Positions 1-7,040 of a stretch of DNA of 9,543 nucleotides are shown here, one piece after another (the stretch's first letter is position 1; each line of letters opens with the position of its first letter). Position numbers and translations under genes: made by a program. Source of the stretch: Candidatus Bathyarchaeota archaeon (lineage in GTDB: Archaea > Thermoproteota > Bathyarchaeia > TCS64); assembly GCA_003662205.1 (NCBI GenBank), contig QMXQ01000042.1, forward strand, positions 1-9,543, given 5' to 3'. Below the pieces are notes generated by a model that worked only from the letters and a program-made list of their open reading frames with translations, searched no databases and was not told the DNA's origin.

Positions 1-142
1 CCGCCTCCCAGAGGTCGGGGTCCCCGCCGAGCCTCCCCGCCAGCCCCCGCATGATGGCGGAGACTGCGACCATGTGCTTCACGAGGTTCCGGTTCTTGAC
101 GTGCTGCTTGACGCGCCTGAGCGCCTCCTCCCTGGTGATCAT
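1..142 (-). CDS. HD-domain phosphohydrolase, N-terminal fragment (partial)
   Basis: The gene runs off the left edge; only the first 47 codons are visible. I read the start as ATG at 142, giving MITREEALRR followed by VKNRNLVKHMVAVSAIMRGLA. This helical opening, with a His at residue 23 inside an N-L-V-K-H-M run and an A-I-M-R-G-L-A helix after it, matches archaeal and bacterial HD/HDIG proteins, where that His is the first metal-ligand position. The HD pair itself lies outside the window. HD proteins of this small type are metal-dependent phosphohydrolases whose substrate is usually unknown. The ATG lies about 28 bp from the centre of a TATA-like box on the minus strand, so the mRNA is probably leaderless. 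It diverges from the MFS gene at 220. The family call is moderately sure; the substrate cannot be inferred. Confidence 0.7.
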   Translation of the reverse strand, partial: MITREEALRRVKQHVKNRNLVKHMVAVSAIMRGLAGRLGGDPDLWEA

Positions 143-166
143 ACCCTATCCTTCTGCCTTGGGGGT

Positions 167-174
167 GTTTAAGC
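167..174 (-). promoter_or_regulatory. TATA-like box for the HD-domain gene
   Basis: On the minus strand GCTTAAAC lies with its centre about 28 bp upstream of the ATG at 142. That spacing puts the transcription start within a couple of bases of the start codon, as in archaeal leaderless genes. It shares the short 143-219 gap with the opposing MFS promoter. Confidence 0.5.
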
Positions 175-184
175 CTTAGGGCTT

Positions 185-200
185 CGAATAATCTTAAATA
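185..200 (+). promoter_or_regulatory. BRE and TATA-like box for the MFS gene
   Basis: The plus strand reads CGAATAAT (BRE-like, 185-192) then CTTAAATA (193-200). The TATA centre is about 24 bp before the ATG at 220, so transcription would begin at or very close to that ATG. This is the main reason for preferring ATG 220 over the in-frame TTG at 205, which lies only 5 bp past the box and would probably not be transcribed. Confidence 0.6.
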
Positions 201-219
201 GGGTTTGCCGTCCTTCTCT

Positions 220-1437
220 ATGATTCTCACCGGGGTCTGGCGCGTGGAGAGGGAGACGACTCGGAAGGGCGTGGCGCTGCTCAACTATGGACTTCTAGTG
301 ATGACGGTCACCCACACCCTCACCCACGTCTTTCAGCGCATCCACACCGCCCTCTTCCCCGTCATCCAGCGGGAGTTCAGCCTGTCGCTGCAGCAGCTCG
401 GCATCATCGCCGCCATCCCTCCCCTCTGCCAGGCGCTGCTCTCGATCCCGACGGGGCTGCTCTCGGACCGGTTCGGGTCGAGGCGGATGATCCTGGTGAG
501 CCTCGTGGTGGCCATCGTCGGCAGCCTCGTCGCGAGTCAGACACTTAACCCGGTGATGCTCACCCTCGCCGTCAGCCTCGTCTACGTCAACACCACCATC
601 TACCACCCTGCCTCTTACAGCTTCACCACCCGCCTCTTCAGAACCAGGGACAGGCCCAAAGCCCTGGGCATCCACGGCGCGGGCGGCACCTTCGGCATGG
701 CCATCGGCCCCATCTCCGTCAGCATCCTCATGGGCGTCTTCGCCTTCGGCTGGCGCCAGGTCTACCTCTTCTGGGTCATCCCCATCCTCCTCGGCATCGT
801 GGCCGTGCTCCTGCTCAAATCTGAACCCGTCGAAGACGCGGAGGAGGACGTTCCGGCGGAGGCGGAGCTCCAGAACGCCAACGACTCGCTGCTGAGCCTC
901 AGCCTCGTCATGTTCCTCGTCTTCCTCGCCATACGGATGGTGGCGGGACAGATGATCAACCCCTTCCTCACCACCTACCTCGTGGCCGAGAAAGAGGTCG
1001 ACGAGGCCCTCGCGAGCCTCATATATGGGAGCAGCGCCCTGATGGGGCTGGTGGCCGCTCCCGTCGGGGGCCTCCTCGCGTCGAGGATGGGGGAGAAACG
1101 GTGGCTGATGGCCGTACTCTCCCTCTCCTATCTGTCGCTGGGTCTCGCTGTAGCCCTCCCCGGCGTCGTCGCCTTCGTCGCCCTCTACCTCGCCTACGGG
1201 TTCTGCAACACTCTGGGGATGGCGGCGAACTCGGCCATCATGGCGCGGCTCTCCCCCAGCCGGAGGCGGGGCCTCGGCTACGCCCTCTTCTTCCTCCCGG
1301 GGGGCGTCATGGGCGCGGTGGCGCCGATAATCGCGGCCCACATCGCCGACGCCTTCGGCCTGGGGAGCATCTTCATCGTCGCGCTCGCCGTCTACGCCGT
1401 CGGCCTGGCCGTGCTCAAGCTCGGCGTCAAGGTCTGA
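220..1437 (+). CDS. MFS permease, fosmidomycin-resistance (FSR)-like
   Basis: A 405-residue integral membrane protein of the major facilitator superfamily, predicted to have 12 transmembrane helices in two halves. The motif A loop GLLSDRFGSRRMI lies at 79-91 between TM2 and TM3. In the first half, YHPASYSF (128-135) and the glycine-rich GIHGAGGTFGMAIGP (150-164) resemble the conserved HPA and GxGGNxG segments of FSR-type efflux permeases. An acidic, Glu/Asp-rich loop (about 201-222) separates the halves, as expected for the central cytoplasmic loop. The role is proton-coupled transport across the cytoplasmic membrane, probably efflux; the substrate cannot be read from sequence. ATG 220 is chosen because of the TATA spacing; GTG 244 is possible. 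It stops 7 bp from the end of the convergent SLC13-like gene. MFS membership is nearly certain, the FSR subgroup moderately so. Confidence 0.9.
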   Translation: MILTGVWRVERETTRKGVALLNYGLLVMTVTHTLTHVFQRIHTALFPVIQREFSLSLQQLGIIAAIPPLCQALLSIPTGLLSDRFGSRRMILVSLVVAIVGSLVASQTLNPVMLTLAVSLVYVNTTIYHPASYSFTTRLFRTRDRPKALGIHGAGGTFGMAIGPISVSILMGVFAFGWRQVYLFWVIPILLGIVAVLLLKSEPVEDAEEDVPAEAELQNANDSLLSLSLVMFLVFLAIRMVAGQMINPFLTTYLVAEKEVDEALASLIYGSSALMGLVAAPVGGLLASRMGEKRWLMAVLSLSYLSLGLAVALPGVVAFVALYLAYGFCNTLGMAANSAIMARLSPSRRRGLGYALFFLPGGVMGAVAPIIAAHIADAFGLGSIFIVALAVYAVGLAVLKLGVKV

Positions 1438-1444
1438 CCCGGCC

Positions 1445-2830
1445 TCATATCAGGTAGGGCCAGAGGAAGTACGCCAGGGTCACGGTGATGAGGCCGCCGA
1501 TGATGTCGAGGAGGATGCCTGCCCGGATCATCTCCCCCATCCCCACCTTCCCCGTGCTGTAGGCGATGGCGTTCGGCGGCGTCCCCACCGGCAGCATGAA
1601 GTCGAGGCTGGTGGTGATGCCGACGACGACGGCGAGGACGACGGGGCTGATGCCCGTGGAGGCGCCGAGGCCGATGGCGATGGGGAGGAAGATGCCGGCG
1701 CTCGCCGTGTTGCTCGCGATGATGCTGATGCCGAGGCCCGCGAATGCGACGACGAGGATGGTCGCCACCTCCGGCATCCCCCGGGTGAACAGGAGCAGCG
1801 CCTCGCTGATACGCACCGTCAGCCCCGAGACCTCCAGGGCGGCGCCCAGGCTCAGCCCGCCCCCGATCAGCACCAGGGTGTTCCAGTTCGCCCGGGGGAG
1901 GTCCCGCTCGTCGAGGAGGCCGGAGAAGAAGAGGAGGACCGCTATGACCGCCGCGACGACGCTCGAGGAGAGGCCGTGGCCCAGCCACCCGACGGCGGCG
2001 GCCACTGGCTCCGGCAGCCGCCCCGTCAGCCAGAGGAGGATGGAGGCGATGAAGACGGCGAGGGTGAGCCTCTGCCTCCTGTCGAGGGGCCTCCGCTCCA
2101 GCTCCAGGTCGGGTATCCGCCTCACCTCCGTGGGGAAGATGGCGAAGAGGGTGATCCAGATGGCGAGGATCATGAGGAGGGTGACGGGGAGGCCGAAGAG
2201 GCTCCAGCCGAGGAAGGTGACCTCGTAGCCGACGAGCTCCTTGAGGAAGCCCGCGGCCATGGCGCAGGTCGTCGTCCCCACAAGGGTGCCGAGGCCGCCG
2301 GCCGTCGCGGAGTAGGCGATGCTGAGGACGATGATCTTGGAGAAGTTCCTTCTCTCGTCCCTGACGCCCTCCGTCAGCTTCAAGGCCATCGTCAGCATCA
2401 GCGCCGTCGACGCGGTGTTGCTGATCCACATGGAGAGGAAGGCAGTCGTCAACATGATGACGAGGACCACGACGCGGGCGTCGGCCCTCACCCTGGAGAC
2501 GATCTGGTAGGCGAAGAACTCGTCGAGGTCGTACTTCTCGACGGCGACGGCGAGAAGAAATCCCCCGAGCAGCAGCATGACGATGGGGTCGAAGAAGGGG
2601 CTGAGCGCCGCCTTGAAGGGCTGGACGCCGAGGAGGCTCTGGAGAAGCGGGATCAGGATGGACGTGGCAGCAAGGGGCACAGCCTCCGTCGTCCACAGGC
2701 CCGCCGCCGCGATGAGGACGACGAGGGCGGCCCTCTCATCGAGGCCCAGGGAGCCGGACGTGGCGTAGAAGGCGGCTGCGGCCGCCGCGGCCACGGCGGC
2801 GATGACGATGCCCCTCCTCCCCGGCTTCAA
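1445..2830 (-). CDS. SLC13/DASS-family anion transporter (di/tricarboxylate- or sulfate-type)
   Basis: A 461-residue membrane protein of the divalent anion:Na+ symporter family. Both helical-hairpin SNT motifs are present: SNTAST at 137-142 and SNTASAG at 373-379. These bind substrate and sodium in VcINDY-like structures. The C-terminal repeat has the family signature LPVGTPPNAIAYSTG (413-427). In the N-terminal repeat the equivalent loop reads GLGTLVGTTTCA (179-190), so the usual P-P-N is replaced by T-T-C. About 11 hydrophobic segments with a basic loop around 237-254 fit the family fold, and the length is typical. The likely role is Na+-coupled uptake of a dicarboxylate, citrate, sulfate or similar anion; the exact substrate is unknown. 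The start is TTG at 2830, 13 bp after the stop of the 96-residue gene, so the two are probably cotranscribed. The ribosome-binding site is weak (GGGAT), suggesting translational coupling. Confidence 0.9.
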   Translation of the reverse strand: MKPGRRGIVIAAVAAAAAAAFYATSGSLGLDERAALVVLIAAAGLWTTEAVPLAATSILIPLLQSLLGVQPFKAALSPFFDPIVMLLLGGFLLAVAVEKYDLDEFFAYQIVSRVRADARVVVLVIMLTTAFLSMWISNTASTALMLTMALKLTEGVRDERRNFSKIIVLSIAYSATAGGLGTLVGTTTCAMAAGFLKELVGYEVTFLGWSLFGLPVTLLMILAIWITLFAIFPTEVRRIPDLELERRPLDRRQRLTLAVFIASILLWLTGRLPEPVAAAVGWLGHGLSSSVVAAVIAVLLFFSGLLDERDLPRANWNTLVLIGGGLSLGAALEVSGLTVRISEALLLFTRGMPEVATILVVAFAGLGISIIASNTASAGIFLPIAIGLGASTGISPVVLAVVVGITTSLDFMLPVGTPPNAIAYSTGKVGMGEMIRAGILLDIIGGLITVTLAYFLWPYLI

Positions 2831-2843
2831 AGGCGATCCCGGC

Positions 2844-3134
2844 TTACAGCTCCGTGATGGAGAGGATGCTGCACGCCTCCTCGCGGCAGAGGTCCCGGAG
2901 GAGGGCCTTGAACTGGAAAAGGTCCTCGATGTCGACGGTGGCGTAGAGGACGGCGAGGCTCGGGTAGTGCTTCTCCACCGCCTTCAGGAAGGGGGGGACG
3001 GTGACGCTGCAGCTGAAGTCCGCCCTCAGCTTCGACTCCTTCAGCCTGTCCGCCAGCTTCAGGATGATGTTCTTCTCTATGATGTCTCCCCGGACCAGGA
3101 TCTCAACGGTCTTGATCTTGCCCACGCGGTTCAC
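2844..3134 (-). CDS. Conserved-looking hypothetical protein, 96 residues
   Basis: I do not recognise this family. The protein begins MNRVGKIKTVEILVRGD and reads as a small soluble alpha/beta domain: a strand at about 8-14, a long amphipathic helix at about 17-36, a strand around 39-46 (SCSVTVPP follows), a helix at about 48-57, a strand around 60-67 (AVLYATVD) and a C-terminal helix ending near 85. Cysteines are at 42, 83 and 88, with no CxxC pair. There is no signal peptide or membrane segment. GTG 3134 is favoured because a TATA-like box is centred about 26 bp upstream, making a leaderless start. The reading frame is probably real: it has its own promoter, fills the gap between two genes precisely and lies 13 bp upstream of the transporter. 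A regulatory or accessory role for the transporter is possible but unsupported by any motif. Confidence 0.7.
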   Translation of the reverse strand: MNRVGKIKTVEILVRGDIIEKNIILKLADRLKESKLRADFSCSVTVPPFLKAVEKHYPSLAVLYATVDIEDLFQFKALLRDLCREEACSILSITEL

Positions 3135-3156
3135 CAGCCTTAGGTTGGGGCGGAGG

Positions 3157-3164
3157 CTTAAAAG
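3157..3164 (-). promoter_or_regulatory. TATA-like box for the 96-residue gene and SLC13-like transporter
   Basis: On the minus strand CTTTTAAG is centred about 26 bp upstream of the GTG at 3134, the ideal archaeal spacing for a leaderless transcript. It lies only a few bases past the dehydrogenase stop codon (3172-3174). The transporter unit therefore has its own promoter even though it directly follows the four-gene operon on the same strand. Confidence 0.6.
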
Positions 3165-3171
3165 CTGGGCG

Positions 3172-4116
3172 TCAGCGGCCCAGCCAGAGGAGCCGCAGCA
3201 GCTCGACGAGCCGCTCGTCCCGCCACCGTTCCAGCTCCTCCAGGGATTTGTCGCCGACCATATCCGCGACGCCCCTGATGGCCTTCTCCACCGCCGACTC
3301 GGGCGTCACCGTCCACTTAGCCATGGTCTCCAGCCACTTCGCCTTCTTGACGCCGATGTGGCGCATCAGGTACTCTATGCCGCCCGGGCCGCCGCCGAGG
3401 TGGTAGGTGAGGTAGGGGCCCATGATGGCCCATCTGATGCCCGGCCCCGCCCGGACGGCCCTGTCGACATCCTCCACCGACGCCACCTCCTTGTCCACCA
3501 GGTCGAGGGCCTCCCGCCAGAGGGCCGCCGCCAGCCTGTTCGCGATGAAGCCGGGAACCTCCTTCCTGAGGACGACGGGGACCTTCCCGATGCCCTCCAT
3601 GAGGGCGTAGGTCCGCCGGGTCGTCTCCTCCGACGTCAGCTCCCCGGGGCAGAGCTCCACCAGCGGCACGAGGTGGGTCGGATTCCACGGGTGCGCCACG
3701 ATACACCGCTCCGGGTGCCGCCTCGCCGCCTTCTGGATCTCCGTCATCAGTAGCCCCGAAGTGCTGCTCGCGAGGATCGCGTCCGCCGGGGCCGCCTCAT
3801 CCATCTCCGCGTAGACGGCCTTCTTCACCTCGTAGCTCTCGTAGACCGACTCCTGGACGAAGTCTGCCTCCGCCACCGCCTCGGCGATGCTCGTCGTCGT
3901 CTCGATGCGCCCCAGGGCGGCGTCCACATCCCCTCCAAGGCCCGCCTCGGCCAGGAAGCGCATGTGCGCCTCGACGCGGCCGATGGCTTTGTCCAGCTTC
4001 TCCTCCGTCAGATCCTCCAGGACGACGGCGTAGCCGTTCAGGGCGAAAAGGGCGGCCCACCCCTGGCCCACGAGGCCGGCGCCGACGCACGCAACCCTCT
4101 CGACTCCATGATTCAA
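3172..4116 (-). CDS. 3-hydroxyacyl-CoA dehydrogenase family protein, lambda-crystallin/L-gulonate 3-dehydrogenase type
   Basis: A 314-residue NAD-dependent oxidoreductase with the two-domain 3-hydroxyacyl-CoA dehydrogenase fold. The Rossmann motif is VGAGLVGQGWA (11-21), followed by an acidic residue at the end of the second strand (VLEDL, 32-36) that favours NAD over NADP. SSTSG is at 117-121. The catalytic dyad is H142 in AHPWNP and E154 in PLVEL, 12 residues apart as in the family. FIANRL (190-195) opens the helical C-terminal domain, and GPGIRWAIMGPYLTYHL (224-240) closely resembles lambda-crystallin/L-gulonate dehydrogenase. The length fits that subgroup (about 315-320), so it is not a fatty-oxidation fusion. 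The substrate could be a hydroxy acid such as gulonate or carnitine, or a hydroxyacyl-CoA. TTG 4116 is chosen because a strong Shine-Dalgarno precedes it. GTG 4185, overlapping the pcp stop as GTGA, and ATG 4170 are in-frame alternatives that add a non-family N-terminus. Confidence 0.88.
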   Translation of the reverse strand: MNHGVERVACVGAGLVGQGWAALFALNGYAVVLEDLTEEKLDKAIGRVEAHMRFLAEAGLGGDVDAALGRIETTTSIAEAVAEADFVQESVYESYEVKKAVYAEMDEAAPADAILASSTSGLLMTEIQKAARRHPERCIVAHPWNPTHLVPLVELCPGELTSEETTRRTYALMEGIGKVPVVLRKEVPGFIANRLAAALWREALDLVDKEVASVEDVDRAVRAGPGIRWAIMGPYLTYHLGGGPGGIEYLMRHIGVKKAKWLETMAKWTVTPESAVEKAIRGVADMVGDKSLEELERWRDERLVELLRLLWLGR

Positions 4117-4120
4117 GCGC

Positions 4121-4130
4121 TCACCCTCCC
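4121..4130 (-). promoter_or_regulatory. Shine-Dalgarno deciding the dehydrogenase start
   Basis: On the minus strand GGGAGGGTGA lies just before GCGC-TTG, giving a strong ribosome-binding site for TTG 4116. That start places the Rossmann strand about five residues from the N-terminus, as in homologues. The upstream in-frame GTG 4185 and ATG 4170 have no comparable site. Confidence 0.55.
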
Positions 4131-4181
4131 ATCCAAGTAGGGCGAGGAGGTTTTTGAATCCTTCCAGCATCCTAGCTGGGA

Positions 4182-4802
4182 TCACAGCAGGGATGAGAGG
4201 GTCTCCACAACGATCTCCAGCGCCCTCGCCGTCAAATCGAGGGACATGGAGGGCAGCTTCTTGTCGAGGACCTGCTCGGGGAGGGAGGGGACGTGGATGA
4301 AGCCGGCGGGGATATCCAGCCCCGTCCTCTCCAGGTAGTGCATGAGGAGGTAGAAGATCTGATTGCAGCCGAAGGTCCCGGCGGTGTTCGAGATCTCCGT
4401 AGGTATCTTCGCCTCCCTCAGCCTCTCCAGCAGGGTCCTCAGGGGGAGACGCGTGAAGTAGGCGGCGGGGCCGTCCTCGACGATCCTCTCGTCTCGGGGC
4501 TTGGCGCCGCAGTTGTAGGCGATGCGGGAGGCGTCGGCCAGGTTGATGGCGACGCGCTCCAGGGAGATGCAGGCGCGGGAGGACTGACCCGTGCAGATGA
4601 CGGCGGCAGGTTTATGCTTCTCAACGAGGCCCTCGATCCTCGGCCTGATCTCGCTGAATCTCAGCGGGACCTCCTCCACGATCACCCTGTATCCGTTGAA
4701 GGTTCTGCCCTCCAGCCTTCTGCAGGCGAGGATGGAGGGGTTGACGTCGCTCCCGCCGAAGGGCTCGAACCCCGTCAGCAGGATGACCCCCCTTCGGTCC
4801 AT
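4182..4802 (-). CDS. pcp: Pyroglutamyl-peptidase I (peptidase family C15)
   Basis: A 206-residue cytoplasmic cysteine peptidase that removes N-terminal pyroglutamate (5-oxoproline) from peptides and proteins. The N-terminal signature GFEPFGG is at 11-17, with NPS at 21-23. The Glu-Cys-His catalytic set is complete: E82 in SLERVAIN, C146 in NTAGTFGCNQ and H170 in FIHVPSLPEQ. The spacing matches characterised bacterial and archaeal enzymes (about 81/144/168) and the length is typical, so it should be active. ATG 4802 starts one base after the stop of the upstream alaX gene (TGA-A-ATG), so translation is probably coupled. In this operon the enzyme would salvage blocked peptides alongside the amidohydrolase; that link is inferred from position only. 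The identification is secure. Confidence 0.96.
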   Translation of the reverse strand: MDRRGVILLTGFEPFGGSDVNPSILACRRLEGRTFNGYRVIVEEVPLRFSEIRPRIEGLVEKHKPAAVICTGQSSRACISLERVAINLADASRIAYNCGAKPRDERIVEDGPAAYFTRLPLRTLLERLREAKIPTEISNTAGTFGCNQIFYLLMHYLERTGLDIPAGFIHVPSLPEQVLDKKLPSMSLDLTARALEIVVETLSSLL

Positions 4803-4803
4803 T

Positions 4804-5271
4804 TCACGCCCCTCCCACGTTTTGCGGTATCTCGAAGGAGAGCTCCAGCAGCTTCTTGGAGGGCCTGTACCGGGTCTTGACGATCCTGAGGGAGCCGATC
4901 TCCCCCGTCGTCCCGGTGTGGGCCGCCTTGCAGGCGTTCACGTTCCAGCCCGGGATGTGGAGGATCTTCAGCGTGGTTATGGAGGCGGGGAGGGGGAAGA
5001 GGTCGTAGATGGCGTCGCCCCACCGATCCTCGGCCTCGGCCCGGCTCATCTCAAGCTCCTCTACGGGCGCGTTCTCCTCTATCTTCCTGTTGGCCTCCTC
5101 CTCCACCTTGGCCAGCTCCTCGGGGCTCGGCTTCCGCTCCAGCTGGACGGTCAGCCTTCCGCGGTTCTCCCTGACCCACACGCCCGCCGTCCATTTCGCC
5201 CCCAGCACCTTGGACACGGCGCCCTTGAGAACGTGGAGGGCTGTGTGAGCCCTCACCTCCACGGATGTCAT
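4804..5271 (-). CDS. alaX: Alanyl-tRNA editing protein AlaX, short form (AlaX-S)
   Basis: A 155-residue stand-alone editing domain, homologous to the editing region of alanyl-tRNA synthetase, that deacylates mischarged tRNA(Ala) in trans. Both zinc-binding motifs are present: H9-x3-H13 in RAHTALH and C114-x3-H118 in ACKAAHTGTTGEIG. The opening TSVEVRAHTALHVLKGAVS and the segment WNVNAC closely parallel Pyrococcus horikoshii PH0574 as I remember it. It lacks the N-terminal beta-barrel of AlaX-M and AlaX-L, hence the S class. ATG 5271 is preferred over GTG 5280 because it gives the PH0574-like N-terminus and has AGGTG 7-8 bases upstream. It begins 21 bp after the amidohydrolase stop and ends one base before pcp. 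AlaX proteins are typical of archaea, which supports the assignment of the window. The identification is strong. Confidence 0.93.
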   Translation of the reverse strand: MTSVEVRAHTALHVLKGAVSKVLGAKWTAGVWVRENRGRLTVQLERKPSPEELAKVEEEANRKIEENAPVEELEMSRAEAEDRWGDAIYDLFPLPASITTLKILHIPGWNVNACKAAHTGTTGEIGSLRIVKTRYRPSKKLLELSFEIPQNVGGA

Positions 5272-5292
5272 GTTCTCCACACCTAAGGGGAT

Positions 5293-6876
5293 TCACTGAT
5301 CTTCCTTTACGTAGAGTATCTTGCCGCCGACGAGGGTCATGTGGACGGGCATGTCTTTGATCTGCTCCGCCGGTGTCTCCGTGAGGTCTCCGTCGAGGAT
5401 GGTGATGTCGGCGAGTTTCCCCGGCTCTATGCTCCCCCTCACCTCCTCCTCGAAGCTGGCGTAGGCGGCTTCAAGGGTGTAGCACCTGACCGCCTCCTCC
5501 AGGGTGACGCGGTTCTCCCGTATGGGGTGGTTGACGGCGGACCAGAGGCCGTAGAGGGGGTTGAAGGGCATGCAGTCGGAGCCGAAAGCGACCCTGACGC
5601 CCTCATCCAACAGCAGCCGGTAGGGGTTGTTCTGCCTGAGCCGTCTGGCGCCGAGGCGGGCCTCGTAGAGGCCTCCGGGGCCGCTCCACTCGCCGACGAA
5701 GTTGGGCTGCACGGAGGCGACGATGCCCAGCCCCCTCAGCCTCTCGATCTGGGTGGTGGTGAGGATCTCGCTGTGCTCTATCCGGTGGCGGTGGTCCTTC
5801 CGAGGCTTCTCCCTGAGGGCCTCCTCTATGGCGGCTATGGCGTGCTCGATGCCCCTGTCGCCTATGGCGTGGACGGCCACCTGCAGCCCGAGCCTGTGGG
5901 CGGCCTTCACCTTCTCCGTCAGCTCCTCCGGCTCCATCATCAGCAGCCCCTTCGTCGAGGGATCGTCCTCGTAGGGCTCGAAGAGGGCTGCGGTCCTCGC
6001 CCCCAGCGACCCGTCGATGAGCAGCTTCGCCGATCCCAGCTTCAGCATCCTGTTGCCGAAGCCCGTCCGCACCCCCAGCTCCGAGGCACCCTTTATGAAG
6101 GCGTCCTCCCTCACCATCACGTAGGCCCTGACCTTGAGGAGCCCCCGCTCCAGGGCCGACTGGTAGACCCTCACCCCGAAGGCGTCCAGCCCGGCGTCGT
6201 GGATGCCCGTGCAGCCGAGGCTGAGGGCGTGGTCGCAAGCCTGCTTCAATCCCTCCAGCGCGATCTCCTCCGTGACCGGGGGTATGACCTTCTCCACCAG
6301 CTGCCGCGCGTCCCTCAGGACCCCCGTCGGCTCGCCGTCCTGGTCTCGGTCGATCTGGCCTCCGGGCGGGTCCGGCGTATCCCGGGTGATCCCAGCCACC
6401 TCCAGCGCCTTCGAGTTCAGGGTGATGAGGTGGCCGCAGACCCTGGTGAGCATGATGGGGTGGTCGGGCGAGAAGGGGTCTAGGTCCTCCTTGGTGATGT
6501 AGCGCCGCTCCGTCCACTTGCTGTCGTCCCAGCCCCGGCCCATGACCCACTCGCCCTTCGGCGTCTTCTCAACCCGCGCCTTCACGAGCTCCACGGCCTC
6601 GGCCAGCGACGTCGTCGCGCTGAGATCGACGAGCCGGATCATGCCGATGCCCATCCAGAGGAAATGGGTGTGGGCGTCGATGAGCCCCGGGAGCACCGTC
6701 CTCCCCGAGGCGTCGATGACCTCGGCTCCCTCGGGGACCGCCACCTCCCCCCGCCTGCCGACGGCGACGATCCACTCGCCGTCGATGACCACAACGCTAT
6801 CCTTCACGGGCGGGCGGCCCGTGCCGTCGATGAGGGTCCCACCCACAATCGCCCTCGTGCAAGACTCCAACGCCAA
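5293..6876 (-). CDS. YtcJ-like metal-dependent amidohydrolase (Amidohydro_3)
   Basis: A 527-residue member of the amidohydrolase superfamily with a composite beta-sandwich formed by both ends (about 8-62 and 485-525) around a TIM barrel. Metal-site candidates are H69 and H71 in DAHTHF, K284 in SAKLLIDGSLGART (the position carboxylated in relatives such as N-substituted formamide deformylase), H336 in AVHAIGDRG, H368 in RHRIEHSE and D434 in FGSDCMP. This is a complete set, so it should be catalytically competent. Such enzymes hydrolyse exocyclic or N-substituted amides; the actual substrate is unknown. There is no signal peptide, so it acts in the cytoplasm. TTG 6876 is chosen because GAGGAG lies 6 bases upstream; the frame is closed by TAA inside the TATA region. 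It is first in an operon with alaX, pcp and the dehydrogenase. Confidence 0.93.
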   Translation of the reverse strand: MALESCTRAIVGGTLIDGTGRPPVKDSVVVIDGEWIVAVGRRGEVAVPEGAEVIDASGRTVLPGLIDAHTHFLWMGIGMIRLVDLSATTSLAEAVELVKARVEKTPKGEWVMGRGWDDSKWTERRYITKEDLDPFSPDHPIMLTRVCGHLITLNSKALEVAGITRDTPDPPGGQIDRDQDGEPTGVLRDARQLVEKVIPPVTEEIALEGLKQACDHALSLGCTGIHDAGLDAFGVRVYQSALERGLLKVRAYVMVREDAFIKGASELGVRTGFGNRMLKLGSAKLLIDGSLGARTAALFEPYEDDPSTKGLLMMEPEELTEKVKAAHRLGLQVAVHAIGDRGIEHAIAAIEEALREKPRKDHRHRIEHSEILTTTQIERLRGLGIVASVQPNFVGEWSGPGGLYEARLGARRLRQNNPYRLLLDEGVRVAFGSDCMPFNPLYGLWSAVNHPIRENRVTLEEAVRCYTLEAAYASFEEEVRGSIEPGKLADITILDGDLTETPAEQIKDMPVHMTLVGGKILYVKEDQ

Positions 6877-6882
6877 AACAGA

Positions 6883-6895
6883 CTCCTCAAAGGAG
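6883..6895. repeat. Small dyad over the predicted operon transcription start
   Basis: CTCCT-CAA-AGGAG forms a 5-bp inverted repeat whose centre coincides with the predicted transcription start (about 6889) of the amidohydrolase operon. One arm is the ribosome-binding site. It may be an operator or chance; a 5-bp match is weak evidence. Confidence 0.25.
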
Positions 6896-6911
6896 ATACA
6901 GGGATCTCGAA

Positions 6912-6921
6912 TTTAATATTT
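6912..6921 (-). promoter_or_regulatory. TATA-like box for the amidohydrolase-alaX-pcp-dehydrogenase operon
   Basis: On the minus strand AAATATTAAA is centred about 40 bp upstream of TTG 6876. This predicts a start near 6889 and a short leader of about 13 bases that just contains the GAGGAG ribosome-binding site. No comparable promoter is visible between the four genes, so they are probably transcribed together. Confidence 0.6.
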
Positions 6922-7040
6922 CTAGTCGCGGCCCAAACGGGACTCAGATCCCAGGGACGGATCACCGCTGGACCTTGGGGACCGACGTCTTGACCTAAAC
7001 TTTTTTATTCTCAGAGGAGTCCCCCTCTTTTGGTGCCTTT

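Noticed and set aside
295..1341. A 348-codon minus-strand open frame opposite the MFS gene
   Set aside because: His/Glu/Gly/Asp-rich shadow with no hydrophobic core or motifs; the MFS frame explains the region fully.
1392..2696. A 434-codon minus-strand frame overlapping the SLC13-like gene
   Set aside because: Same strand but a shifted frame, rich in Arg/His/Pro; the SLC13 frame carries both SNT motifs and a family-typical length.
4117..4185. N-terminal extension of the dehydrogenase from GTG 4185
   Set aside because: The 23 added residues do not belong to the family fold and lack a ribosome-binding site, while TTG 4116 has a strong one. The GTGA overlap with pcp keeps it as a weak alternative.
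5341..6483. A 380-codon plus-strand frame opposite the amidohydrolase
   Set aside because: Composition of a GC shadow; the minus-strand frame has a complete amidohydrolase metal site.
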